From positions 1-11,382 of the forward strand of contig CAIXOY010000457.1 of assembly GCA_903921135.1 (NCBI GenBank): 11,382 bases of DNA, given 5' to 3'. The translations under genes were made by a program, and so were the position numbers. Numbering within the stretch: the stretch's first letter is position 1; every line of letters begins with the position of its first letter. The stretch is from an uncultured Gammaproteobacteria bacterium. Lineage in GTDB: Bacteria > Pseudomonadota > Gammaproteobacteria > Pseudomonadales > UBA5518. Of this stretch, positions 1 to 7,874 are shown one piece after another. Below the pieces are notes generated by a model. The model saw nothing but the letters and a program-made list of their open reading frames with translations. It had not been told where the DNA came from and did not search any database.

Positions 1-1632
<1,632 letters not shown>

Positions 1633-1663
1633 TCGGCCGCAACCCCCTGCCGAGGCCGGACCG

Positions 1664-2590
1664 ATGCGCCACGCGACACTTCTGCGACTGATACTTCTGT
1701 GCGTGTCGGGCGCGATCCAGGGCTGCGCCTCCGCCATGGCACCCGCTCCGGCAGACTTGTCGCTCGATGTGCTCAGAAACCTCGCGTACACCGGCATCAG
1801 CGATGACGGCAGCGCGATGGCACTGCGCGCAGGGCGTTGGGAAGGCGAACCACCCAAACCCGGTTCGGCAGCGATTCCCACGCTGGATTTCTCCGGCGAA
1901 CTGGTCGCACGCGGGGATCTCGACGGCGACGGGCTCGCGGAGGCGGTGGTGGTGCTCGACAGCTGGACCGGCGGCAGCGGCGTGTTCTCGTACATCGCCG
2001 TGGTGTCTGGACGTACGGGCAAAGCACTCAACACCGCCACGCAGTTGCTGGGAGACCGCGTGCAGGTGCGCGAGTTGCGCGTCGACGATGGCAGGGTCGT
2101 GGTCGATCTGCGGGGCCCGGGCCCCGATGACCCGTCCTGCTGCCCCTCGATGAGCATCCGGCAGGTGTGGACGCTCGGTGATGGCAAATTGCAGGAACGG
2201 GTTGCCGAGCGCAGCTCCGCTCGTACCACGGTGCGGGAACTCGAGGGCAGTCATTGGGAACTCGCCCGCTGGAGCGCGGACGAACCCGCAGCTCCGGCGC
2301 CCGTCGTCAGCCTGTCCTATGCAGAGGGCCGTTTTTCAGGCCATGCCGGCTGCAACCGCTACGGTGCTGCCGTGCGTGATGCGGAGGCGGCGGGTAGCCT
2401 CGTCGTGAGCCCGGGCATGGCTACTCGCATGGCCTGCGAAGAAACCCGCATGGGCATCGAAAACCGCTTCCTGCGCACGCTCCCTGCGGTGCAGGCGTTC
2501 CGCTTCTCGCCGGGCATGCTGATGCTCGCATACCGGCGCGAGGACGGCGGCAGCGCCGAGCTGTGGTTCAGGCCCGCCGCGGCACCCTGA
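1664..2590 (+). CDS. META-domain (HslJ-like) lipoprotein
   Basis: This is a predicted 308-residue lipoprotein. The start at 1664 is chosen because GAGG lies 8 nt upstream and the product then begins with a short signal peptide ending in a lipobox-like IQGC (C21); Q at -2 is somewhat unusual. The frame is open further upstream, but that would overlap recQ and bury the signal peptide. Residues 85-90 form DLDGDG, a calcium-loop-like segment, and DPSCCPS at 156-162 holds a CC pair. Residues about 195-303 match the META/HslJ fold: HWEL at 197-200, GCNRYG at 229-234, TRMAC ending at C258 and a final LWF strand. META domains occur in envelope and stress proteins such as HslJ, and no enzymatic activity is implied. 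The gene follows recQ by 31 nt in the same direction, so it may share its transcript. Function is not predictable. Confidence 0.88.
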   Translation: MRHATLLRLILLCVSGAIQGCASAMAPAPADLSLDVLRNLAYTGISDDGSAMALRAGRWEGEPPKPGSAAIPTLDFSGELVARGDLDGDGLAEAVVVLDSWTGGSGVFSYIAVVSGRTGKALNTATQLLGDRVQVRELRVDDGRVVVDLRGPGPDDPSCCPSMSIRQVWTLGDGKLQERVAERSSARTTVRELEGSHWELARWSADEPAAPAPVVSLSYAEGRFSGHAGCNRYGAAVRDAEAAGSLVVSPGMATRMACEETRMGIENRFLRTLPAVQAFRFSPGMLMLAYRREDGGSAELWFRPAAAP

Positions 2591-2719
2591 GACGGCGGAC
2601 GAACACCGCGAACTGATCGACGCGGGCTTCGCGCTGAACGATGGCGCCTGGGGCAAGCTCGATCCGCAAGACAACAAGATGATGCTGAGCATCCAGGCCG
2701 GCAAGCGAGCGAGCCAGAA
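2591..2719 (+). other. Gap between convergent genes, with relic-like coding frame
   Basis: This 129-bp gap separates the convergent META-lipoprotein and HTH genes. In the frame starting at 2592 it is open throughout and reads as a protein-like stretch (TADEHRELIDAGFAL, then NDGAWGKLDPQDN, then GKRASQNYRRL). G or C occupies about 85% of third codon positions, like the neighbouring real genes. The frame has no usable start or ribosome binding site, and downstream it runs only antisense to the HTH gene. It looks like the C-terminal remnant of a decayed or rearranged gene, but I do not recognise the family. I see no convincing terminator hairpin here. Confidence 0.4.
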
Positions 2720-3055
2720 CTACCGGCGGCTGCGACGTGCCTTCGCAGGCCTGATTCCCATCTGCAGGCCCAGCGCCTTCAACACCCTGAGCACTGTCGC
2801 GAGTTCGGGGTTGCCCTTCTCCGAGAGCGCGCGGTAGAGAGCCTCCCGCGCAAGTCCGGTTTCCCGCGAGATCTTCATCATGCCGTGCGCGCGGGCCACC
2901 TCGCCCAGCGCAACACGCAGACGGCTCCCGTCGCCGGGATCCCCGTCCAGCGCCTCCGAGAGATACAGAGCAAGGTCCGCAGTGGAGACCGGGGTTCGGG
3001 CGGTGCCTGCAGCGCGCGCGGCGGAGGGGTCGGGGATCAGTTCAGCCGATGACAC
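2720..3055 (-). CDS. Small HTH protein, addiction-module antidote (HigA-like) type
   Basis: This is a 111-residue predicted DNA-binding protein. Residues about 57-80 (AHGMMKISRETGLAREALYR) form a helix-turn-helix, followed by GNPELATVLRVLKALGL (81-97). That order is characteristic of the putative addiction module antidote family that pairs with RelE/HigB-like toxins. The start is GTG at 3055-3053, overlapping the end of the upstream EthD-like gene by 14 nt, so translation is probably coupled. No later start fits the family length. The first 20 or so residues are low-complexity and the C-terminus is basic (KARRSRR). The toxin gene that usually sits immediately upstream is absent, replaced by an EthD-like gene of a catabolic operon. 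It may be an orphan antitoxin or may have been reused as an operon regulator. Fold and family are fairly secure; the role is not. Confidence 0.82.
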   Translation of the reverse strand: MSSAELIPDPSAARAAGTARTPVSTADLALYLSEALDGDPGDGSRLRVALGEVARAHGMMKISRETGLAREALYRALSEKGNPELATVLRVLKALGLQMGIRPAKARRSRR

Positions 3056-3389
3056 GGTTGGGGCTCTCGCAGAGTATCCATTGCACCCGGGCGGGATCGC
3101 TCAGGTAGTTTTCGTCGGGTTGGAGCAGACGGCGGTAGTCGGGCTCGCTGAAGAGCGCCTGCATGGCCGCAGGCGAGGCGTAGCGCGCCACTGCTACCCC
3201 GTCCCACGGTGGCTCTTGCCCATTCAGATAGGAGGACGGCGCCGCGGGATACTGTGTGTAGCCGTCCAGATGGCGCGCGATCGCGGGTGTGCCGGCAATC
3301 AGCCGCGCATGCACCTCTCGCCAGTGGCGGTGGTATTCCTCGGGGCTCAGGCCATCACGGCGCTTCACAGGGCAAATCAGGGTAATCAC
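3042..3389 (-). CDS. EthD-like dimeric alpha+beta barrel protein (copy 1)
   Basis: This is a 115-residue protein. The GTG start at 3389-3387 is preceded by GAGGAG with a good spacing and immediately opens the first beta strand (MITLICPVKRRDGL). The open frame extends further upstream but would overlap the SDR gene. Residues 15-30 (SPEEYHRHWREVHARL) carry the EthD-type W-x-x-x-H pattern with H27, and WDG at 62-64 is typical of the mid-domain. EthD-family proteins have a ferredoxin-like barrel fold. They are known accessories in ether degradation clusters and are widespread beside oxidoreductases, although most have no assigned reaction. The gene lies 11 nt behind the SDR gene and overlaps the HTH gene by 14 nt, so it sits in the middle of an operon. 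A divergent operon holds a second, diverged EthD-like protein. A small decarboxylase, cyclase or accessory role is possible but not shown. Confidence 0.83.
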   Translation of the reverse strand: MITLICPVKRRDGLSPEEYHRHWREVHARLIAGTPAIARHLDGYTQYPAAPSSYLNGQEPPWDGVAVARYASPAAMQALFSEPDYRRLLQPDENYLSDPARVQWILCESPNRVIG

Positions 3390-3400
3390 GCGATGCCTCC

Positions 3401-4192
3401 TCAGGGCCTGAAGCGGCGTCCGGCGGTGTAGCCGCCATCGACCGGAAAATCGCCACCGGTACAGCCCGATGACTCGTCGGATGCGAGGAAGAGCGTCATG
3501 CGCGCGATCTCCTCGTAGCGGTGGAAGCCCTGCGCCCACGGCGGGGGTTTCAGGATCTGCTCGACGTGCTGGCGCATCATCTCGTCGTGATCCATGCCGG
3601 GTGGCAGGAAGGGCGAGCTCATCTCGATGTTGCCGGAGTCGGGTATCAGGCAATTCACGCGGATCGCATCTCGACCCAGTTCCATGGCCGCGGTCCGCGT
3701 GATGCCTCGCAGCGCGAACTTGGTGGAGGCGTAGGCAATCAGGCCCATGTCCTGCGCGAGCACGCCATCGGTGGAGCCGATGTTCACGATGCTGCCGTAG
3801 CCCAGCGCCCGCATGGACGGCAACACGGCCTGTATGCCGAGCACCGGCCCCAGCTGGTTCACGCGGAACAAGCGCTCCAGTGATGCTTCCGTCACCTCGT
3901 CGATGGAGGCGATATCGAGCAGGGCCGCGTTGTTGACCAGTACCGCGGGCTCGCCGAGACGCTCGCGTACCGCGCCCACGAGTGCCGTCCAGTCCTCACG
4001 GCACGCGACATCGCAACGCTGGAACAGCGCGGCGTCGCCCAGCCCCGCGGCGAGGGCGAGGCCCTGCTCCTCGCGCAGGTCGGCGATCGCCACCCGCGCA
4101 CCTTCCGCGACGAAGAGCCGCGCGATCGCCGCACCGGTGCCACGCGCGCCACCGGTGATGATCGCGACCTTGTCTTGCAGGCGTCCAGCCAT
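3401..4192 (-). CDS. Short-chain dehydrogenase/reductase, classical SDR
   Basis: This is a 263-residue NAD(P)-dependent oxidoreductase, the usual classical SDR length. Start ATG 4192 has GGGAG 8 nt upstream; a GTG nine bases earlier would be too close to that site. Visible motifs are the cofactor glycine motif TGGARGTG (13-20), D38 at the end of beta-2 (favouring NAD over NADP), D61-V62, NNAA (87-90), catalytic S140 in NIGSTDG, and Y154/K158 in YASTK. The segment after VN (residues 179-191) reads CLIPDSGNIEM in place of the usual PG-x-x-x-T, so the substrate or cofactor lid may differ. In overall layout it resembles bacterial hydroxysteroid-type dehydrogenases, but the substrate cannot be read from sequence. 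It is the second gene of the minus-strand operon, 21 nt after the receptor gene and 11 nt before the EthD-like gene. Confidence 0.93.
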   Translation of the reverse strand: MAGRLQDKVAIITGGARGTGAAIARLFVAEGARVAIADLREEQGLALAAGLGDAALFQRCDVACREDWTALVGAVRERLGEPAVLVNNAALLDIASIDEVTEASLERLFRVNQLGPVLGIQAVLPSMRALGYGSIVNIGSTDGVLAQDMGLIAYASTKFALRGITRTAAMELGRDAIRVNCLIPDSGNIEMSSPFLPPGMDHDEMMRQHVEQILKPPPWAQGFHRYEEIARMTLFLASDESSGCTGGDFPVDGGYTAGRRFRP

Positions 4193-4213
4193 GTGCCGCA
4201 CTCCCGCAGGCGA

Positions 4214-6334
4214 TCAGTAGCGGTACTCGAGGTCGATGCCCCAGGTCTGCGGGTCGCCGAAAGCCGCCACGCGGTTGGCGTGGATGCTGTTGAAGCTGCC
4301 GAAGGTGTCGACGTAGTACTCCTCGTCGAAGATGTTCCTCACCCAGGCCGCCGCGCTGAAGTTGCCCTTGCCCATCCAGTCCTCGCCGGCGAGTTGCAGC
4401 CGCGCACCGCCCACGCCATAGGAATCCATCGAGATGCCCACGAGGCGGCGCACGCCGGTGACGGAGTCGTCCTGCCAGTTGTAGTCGAAGGAGAAGGTGA
4501 GATCGCCGAGCGGCAACTGCGCCACCTGCCATTCGATGGTGCCGGAGAACATGTTCTTCGGCGAGTTGGGCAAGGCGTAGAGGTTTGCATCATCGCCCTC
4601 CACCTGCTTGATCTCGGAATCGAGGTAGCCGTAAGAGAGATCCACGCGCAGCGTGTCGGTGAGGAGGAAGCTCAGCTCCGTCTCCAGGCCCATGATCTCG
4701 GCGGTGCCGGCATTCTGCGTCTGCGTGACGATCGGGCTCGGCTGGTTTGGCAGCAGGATGTCGAGCTGCATGTCGTCGTAGTCGGAGTAGAAGATCGCGC
4801 CGTTCCAGCGCAGGCGCTTGTCGAGGAGCTCGGTCTTCCAGCCCATCTCGTAGGAGACCAGCGTCTCCTCGTCATAGCTCTGGGTGAAATCGGCCTGACG
4901 CAGGTTGAATCCACCGGCCTTGTAACCCGATGCGATCTTGGCGTAGAGGTTTGTGTCGTCGCTCAGGTCGTACTGCACGGTGACGGCGGGCGTGAAGTTC
5001 GACCAGTCGTCGTCGACAGGCGCGACGATGTTGTTGTCACCCTCGCGCTTGTCCTCGGTGTAACGGCCGCCCAGCACGAACTTCCAGGGCGAGGCCTGCT
5101 CTGGCCGCCAGCCGACCTGCGCGTAGGCAGCGATGGTCTCGTTGTCGGCGTCGACGTCGCGCGGCAGCAGCAAGTTGATGAACGTGACCTCGTCACCCGA
5201 GGTCTCGTTGCCGCTTTCCTCGAAGTAGTACAGGCCTGCGATGTATTCCCACTGCCCGTCGTCGGTGCTGCCTGCGAGTTGCAGTTCCTGCGAGAACTGG
5301 TCCTGGTCGGCGTTGAAACGGTTGTTACGGAAAACGGGAATGAAGTCGTTGCCCGAATAGTCCTGGTAGGCGTCCTCCTCGACTTCGCGGTAGGCCGTGA
5401 TGGATTTCACCGTACCGATCGCGGTCTCGTAGGAGGCGGTGAGCGTGTGCCCGGAGGTCTCGGCCTTGCTGTCCTCGTAGGGCAGCAGGAGTTTGGCGTC
5501 ATCCTGTCGGCCGTTCTGCGGCGTCAGCACGCCGGTGAAGTTCGCGCTCACCTCGAGCAGGTGGTAGTAGTTGCCGGTGAAGTCGTTCTGCGAGGTGTCG
5601 TAGCCGTAGTCGATGGTGAGGTCTTCCGTGGGGCGCCAGCGGAGATCCGCGCGGAAAGAGTCGCGGTCGTAGGCGTGGAAGTCGTCTCCCTTTCCCTCGT
5701 TCTCGATCCAGCCGTCGCGCTTGTGCTTCTGGTAGGTGACGCGCGCTGCTGCCGTTTCCCCCAGCGGGAGGTTCACCGAGGTACGGGATTTGAAGAGACC
5801 GTATTCGCCACCGCTCAGCAACTGGCTGAACTCGAGGTCCTCGGACGGACGCTTGGTGACGATGTTCACGGCACCACCCGTGGTGTTGCGGCCGAAGAGG
5901 GTGCCCTGCGGGCCGCGGAGCACCTCGACGCGCTCGATGTCGGCGGTGTCTGCCACCAGGCCGACCGAGCGGGCCATGTAGACGCCATCGAGATACATGC
6001 CCACCGGCGAGTCGAGCACGATCTGGCTGTCGACGTTGCCCACGCCGCGGATGTAGGTGCGGATCGTGGTGGCGCTGATGCCGAAGGACATCATCTTCAT
6101 GTTCGGAATCGAGGAAGCGATGTCGGCGACATTCGATACGCCCAGGCGCTCAAGGGCCTGCGAGTTCAGCGCCACGACAGAGATCGGCGTGTCCTGCAGG
6201 CTTTTCTCCGTGCGCTCGGCGGTGACGATGACCTCTTCGAGGGCGACGGGCTCGGCGCGGGCATCGAAGGCGCCTGCCGCCATGAGCAGCGCGGCAAGGG
6301 GCAAACGGCGGAAACAGACAGTGCGTGCGTGCAT
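4214..6334 (-). CDS. TonB-dependent outer-membrane receptor
   Basis: This is a 706-residue outer-membrane active transporter energised by TonB-ExbB-ExbD. Start ATG 6334 has GGAGG 8 nt upstream and opens a signal peptide (residues 1-27, ending DARA before E28). The open frame runs 35 codons further upstream, but those would be non-coding leader. EEVIVTAER (33-41) is a TonB-box-like segment. The plug domain follows (about 45-155), with the family hallmarks RGPQGTLFGRNTTGGAVNI and TKRP. The remainder is a beta barrel rich in aromatic, alternating strands, and the protein ends in EYRY, an outer-membrane terminal-aromatic signal. Receptors of this layout are common in bacteria that import siderophores and in catabolic clusters for large hydrophobic compounds. 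With no iron genes nearby and an SDR and EthD-like gene downstream, I infer a catabolic substrate. It is the first gene of the minus-strand operon. Confidence 0.95.
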   Translation of the reverse strand: MHARTVCFRRLPLAALLMAAGAFDARAEPVALEEVIVTAERTEKSLQDTPISVVALNSQALERLGVSNVADIASSIPNMKMMSFGISATTIRTYIRGVGNVDSQIVLDSPVGMYLDGVYMARSVGLVADTADIERVEVLRGPQGTLFGRNTTGGAVNIVTKRPSEDLEFSQLLSGGEYGLFKSRTSVNLPLGETAAARVTYQKHKRDGWIENEGKGDDFHAYDRDSFRADLRWRPTEDLTIDYGYDTSQNDFTGNYYHLLEVSANFTGVLTPQNGRQDDAKLLLPYEDSKAETSGHTLTASYETAIGTVKSITAYREVEEDAYQDYSGNDFIPVFRNNRFNADQDQFSQELQLAGSTDDGQWEYIAGLYYFEESGNETSGDEVTFINLLLPRDVDADNETIAAYAQVGWRPEQASPWKFVLGGRYTEDKREGDNNIVAPVDDDWSNFTPAVTVQYDLSDDTNLYAKIASGYKAGGFNLRQADFTQSYDEETLVSYEMGWKTELLDKRLRWNGAIFYSDYDDMQLDILLPNQPSPIVTQTQNAGTAEIMGLETELSFLLTDTLRVDLSYGYLDSEIKQVEGDDANLYALPNSPKNMFSGTIEWQVAQLPLGDLTFSFDYNWQDDSVTGVRRLVGISMDSYGVGGARLQLAGEDWMGKGNFSAAAWVRNIFDEEYYVDTFGSFNSIHANRVAAFGDPQTWGIDLEYRY

Positions 6335-6373
6335 ATGGACGCCCTCCGGGGCACTTATGGTCGTTGTGCCCGG

Positions 6374-6413
6374 ATTGCACACGATGCGGCGCGGCCGGGG
6401 CAATAATCCAAAC
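6374..6413 (-). promoter_or_regulatory. Predicted receptor-operon promoter with activator-like box
   Basis: Read on the minus strand, the 14-mer GTTTGGATTATTGC (6413-6400) is followed 20 nt later by TGCAAT (6379-6374), a 4/6 match to a sigma-70 -10 box. No -35 hexamer is present at the expected place. A transcript would start near 6367, giving a leader of about 33 nt that holds the GGAGG site. The same box with the same spacing faces the opposite operon, which is the main support. The promoter is inferred. Confidence 0.42.
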
Positions 6414-6450
6414 AAGGGCTGTGCGACCCTGTAATCCATGCATCACTGAC

Positions 6451-6464
6451 TGGAATGCGTTCCA
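6451..6464. promoter_or_regulatory. Palindrome in divergent control region, possible operator
   Basis: TGGAATGCGTTCCA has 5-bp arms (TGGAA/TTCCA) around a 4-nt centre. It lies almost midway between the two mirrored 14-base boxes, whose pair is centred at about 6449. It resembles the GGAGTATTCC core of the plus-strand box, so it may be a third site for the same regulator. Short palindromes also arise by chance. Confidence 0.38.
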
Positions 6465-6484
6465 ACACCGCCAGAGCTTCACTC

Positions 6485-6524
6485 GTTTGGAGTATTCCGG
6501 GGGCTGATCGCCCAAACCTATAGT
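6485..6524 (+). promoter_or_regulatory. Predicted promoter of the plus-strand operon with activator-like box
   Basis: The 14-mer GTTTGGAGTATTCC (6485-6498) is followed 20 nt later by TATAGT (6519-6524), a 5/6 match to the sigma-70 -10 consensus. The -35 position falls on TCCGGG, a poor match, so transcription probably needs an activator bound at the box. GGGCTGATCGCCC (6501-6513), a short inverted repeat, lies between box and -10. Predicted transcription start is near 6531, about 20 nt before the start codon. Confidence 0.5.
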
Positions 6525-6551
6525 CCCTTGCATCCACCCCGGAGTGTTCCG
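6489..6551 (+). repeat. GGAGT-R-TTCCG pair spaced 52 bp
   Basis: GGAGTATTCCG at 6489-6499 and GGAGTGTTCCG at 6541-6551 agree in 10 of 11 bases. Their 52-bp separation is close to five DNA helical turns. The second copy overlaps the GGAG ribosome binding site and ends one base before the ATG, so a protein bound there could block the start of transcription or translation. It may instead be coincidental Shine-Dalgarno similarity. Confidence 0.3.
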
Positions 6552-7481
6552 ATGAGTTCCCCGATCGTCGTCTGCGACACCGTCGATTCTTTCCACACCT
6601 TTTCCCCCACGGAACCCTGGTGGACCGAGACCGTGTGGTTCGGCGCCTGGATCCCCGAGGCCGCCATCACCATCTATTTCTACAACTGGTTCCGCCCGGT
6701 ACTCGGCATTTACGGTGGTGGCTGCCTGGTCTGGGACGCCAAGGGTTATCTGCCCTGGGATGCGCCCGTCTACCGCTACGATGTGAACGCGCCCATCACC
6801 TCGCCCGTGGACCTGCGCGACATGTCACTGCCGGGCGGAAACTGGCTGAAAAGCGTGGAAACGGGCCTGGTCTACGACATGGGCTACGAGAGCCCCGGCG
6901 TGCGGCTCGACATGCGTTTCACGGGCTTGCTGCCCGCGGAGGAAACCTCCGCTCACGGTACCTCGGAGTTCTTCGCCGGCCACATCGATCAGCCCGGCCA
7001 CTACACCGGCACGCTGGAACTCGACGGCAAGCGCTGGAACATCGACTGCCACGGCATACGCGACCGCTCCTGGGGCCCGCGGATCATCGGCGACGACATC
7101 CGGCTCGGGTATTGCCACGGCCAGTCGGCGGATTTCGCCTTCCTCGCCTATTCCAAGCCAGGCGGGGAACGGGAGCCCGTGTTCAAGGGCTACGTGATGC
7201 AGGACGGCATCAAGTCGATGGTGAAAGAGGGCCACCGCCGCGTGTGCTACCACGGCGGCGAATTGCGCTGGATCGAGGTGCAATTGCTGGACGAACTCGG
7301 GCGCAGCGTCGAGATACGCGGTCGCCCGATCAACCGCTTCGTCTACCTGCCCTACGCCAACCTCGTGTGCTGGCTGTTCCTGATGGAGTGGGAAGGCCCC
7401 ACCGGCGTACTCTACGGCGAGGAGCAGGATGCCTGGAGCACGGCGCTCTGGCGCAACCGCCGCGAAATCCCCGCTGCCTGA
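6552..7481 (+). CDS. CrtC/AttH-like protein of DUF7064/DUF7065 type
   Basis: This is a 309-residue protein. The start at 6552 has GGAG 7 nt upstream; an alternative upstream start would add eight residues before the predicted leader ends. It has no signal peptide or clear membrane helix. The N-terminal half (about 1-125) is rich in aromatic beta strands with WWTETVWFGAWIPEA (23-37) and YNWFRP (44-49). The second half carries HGIRDRSWGPR (167-177), the sequence signature I associate with DUF7064 and with carotenoid-hydratase CrtC and AttH-like lipocalin-fold proteins. Such proteins act on or bind large hydrophobic molecules in the characterised cases; this subfamily has no assigned reaction. 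It is the first gene of the plus-strand operon, divergent from the receptor. A hydratase or lipid-like binding role in the same pathway is inference. Confidence 0.8.
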   Translation: MSSPIVVCDTVDSFHTFSPTEPWWTETVWFGAWIPEAAITIYFYNWFRPVLGIYGGGCLVWDAKGYLPWDAPVYRYDVNAPITSPVDLRDMSLPGGNWLKSVETGLVYDMGYESPGVRLDMRFTGLLPAEETSAHGTSEFFAGHIDQPGHYTGTLELDGKRWNIDCHGIRDRSWGPRIIGDDIRLGYCHGQSADFAFLAYSKPGGEREPVFKGYVMQDGIKSMVKEGHRRVCYHGGELRWIEVQLLDELGRSVEIRGRPINRFVYLPYANLVCWLFLMEWEGPTGVLYGEEQDAWSTALWRNRREIPAA

Positions 7482-7486
7482 GGAGA

Positions 7487-7506
7487 CCGCGCGCCGAAGC
7501 GCGCGG
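7487..7506 (+). promoter_or_regulatory. 8-bp GC hairpin bridging a distant Shine-Dalgarno to the next ATG
   Basis: CCGCGCGC (7487-7494) and GCGCGCGG (7499-7506) pair perfectly around the 4-nt loop CGAA. A strong GAGGAG (7480-7485) overlaps the stop of the preceding gene, yet the ATG of the next gene is 29 nt further on, too far for normal initiation. Folding removes 20 nt and leaves 9 nt, an ideal spacing. No ATG, GTG or TTG lies closer to GAGGAG, and no other good site precedes 7515. The hairpin itself is seen directly; its role in initiation is inference. Confidence 0.6.
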
Positions 7507-7514
7507 GCAAGACC

Positions 7515-7874
7515 ATGAAGACGCTCTCGCTCGTCAAATTCCGTGATGGCCTCCCGCGCGAGGAGGCCTGGCGCGCATGGTCCGAACACACGCGCCGATG
7601 GGACAGCAAGGACCACCCGGAAATCCGCATGACCCGGCTCACACTCTTCGGCGAGGGCGGCGACGCAGGCAACGGCGGCTGGGACGGCATGGGGCTCACC
7701 GAATGGAGCAGCGCCGAGGCCTTCCACGCAGCCGCCGCGTGGTACCAGACACCGGAGAGCGCGGCACACGCCGCAGACCTGGGCAGCTTCATGGACCTCG
7801 AGCGGATGCTGACCGTGGTGATCGCCGATGAGTGCGCCATACCCGGACCACCGCTGACAGGTACGGCGGGCTGA
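7515..7874 (+). CDS. EthD-like dimeric alpha+beta barrel protein (copy 2)
   Basis: This is a 119-residue protein starting MKTLSLVKFRDGLPREEAWRAW, a typical first strand and helix of the EthD group, with H25 in SEHTRRW at the place of the conserved histidine. WDG (56-58) matches the same motif in the divergent copy. The two copies share the pattern TL-x-x-VK-x-RDGL-x-x-EE and little else, so they are old paralogues or separately recruited and may form different homodimers or a pair. The ATG at 7515 lacks a nearby Shine-Dalgarno; a GAGGAG 29 nt upstream may serve through the intervening hairpin. The stop overlaps the next gene's ATG as TGATG, indicating translational coupling to the LuxR-type regulator. 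The reaction is unknown. It probably works in the same pathway as its neighbours. Confidence 0.8.
   Translation: MKTLSLVKFRDGLPREEAWRAWSEHTRRWDSKDHPEIRMTRLTLFGEGGDAGNGGWDGMGLTEWSSAEAFHAAAAWYQTPESAAHAADLGSFMDLERMLTVVIADECAIPGPPLTGTAG

Noticed and set aside
3042..3653. Longer minus-strand frame for the first EthD-like protein
   Set aside because: The extra 88 residues overlap the SDR gene and are arginine-rich. The GTG at 3389 has a strong GAGGAG site and starts at the domain's first strand.
4175..6406. A 743-codon open frame on the + strand opposite the receptor gene
   Set aside because: It is the mirror of the receptor reading frame in high-GC DNA. It has valine- and glutamate-rich low-complexity sequence with no recognisable domain, while the minus frame shows a signal peptide, plug motifs and terminal aromatic residue.
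6501..6513. GGGCTGATCGCCC as a stand-alone operator or terminator
   Set aside because: The arms are only 4 bp with a 5-nt centre and no T run follows. It is mentioned within the promoter entry but too weak for its own feature.
7832..7874. Alternative GTG start for the LuxR-type gene
   Set aside because: It would overlap the EthD-like gene by 43 nt and add residues unlike the family. The TGATG overlap at 7874 is a more usual coupled start.
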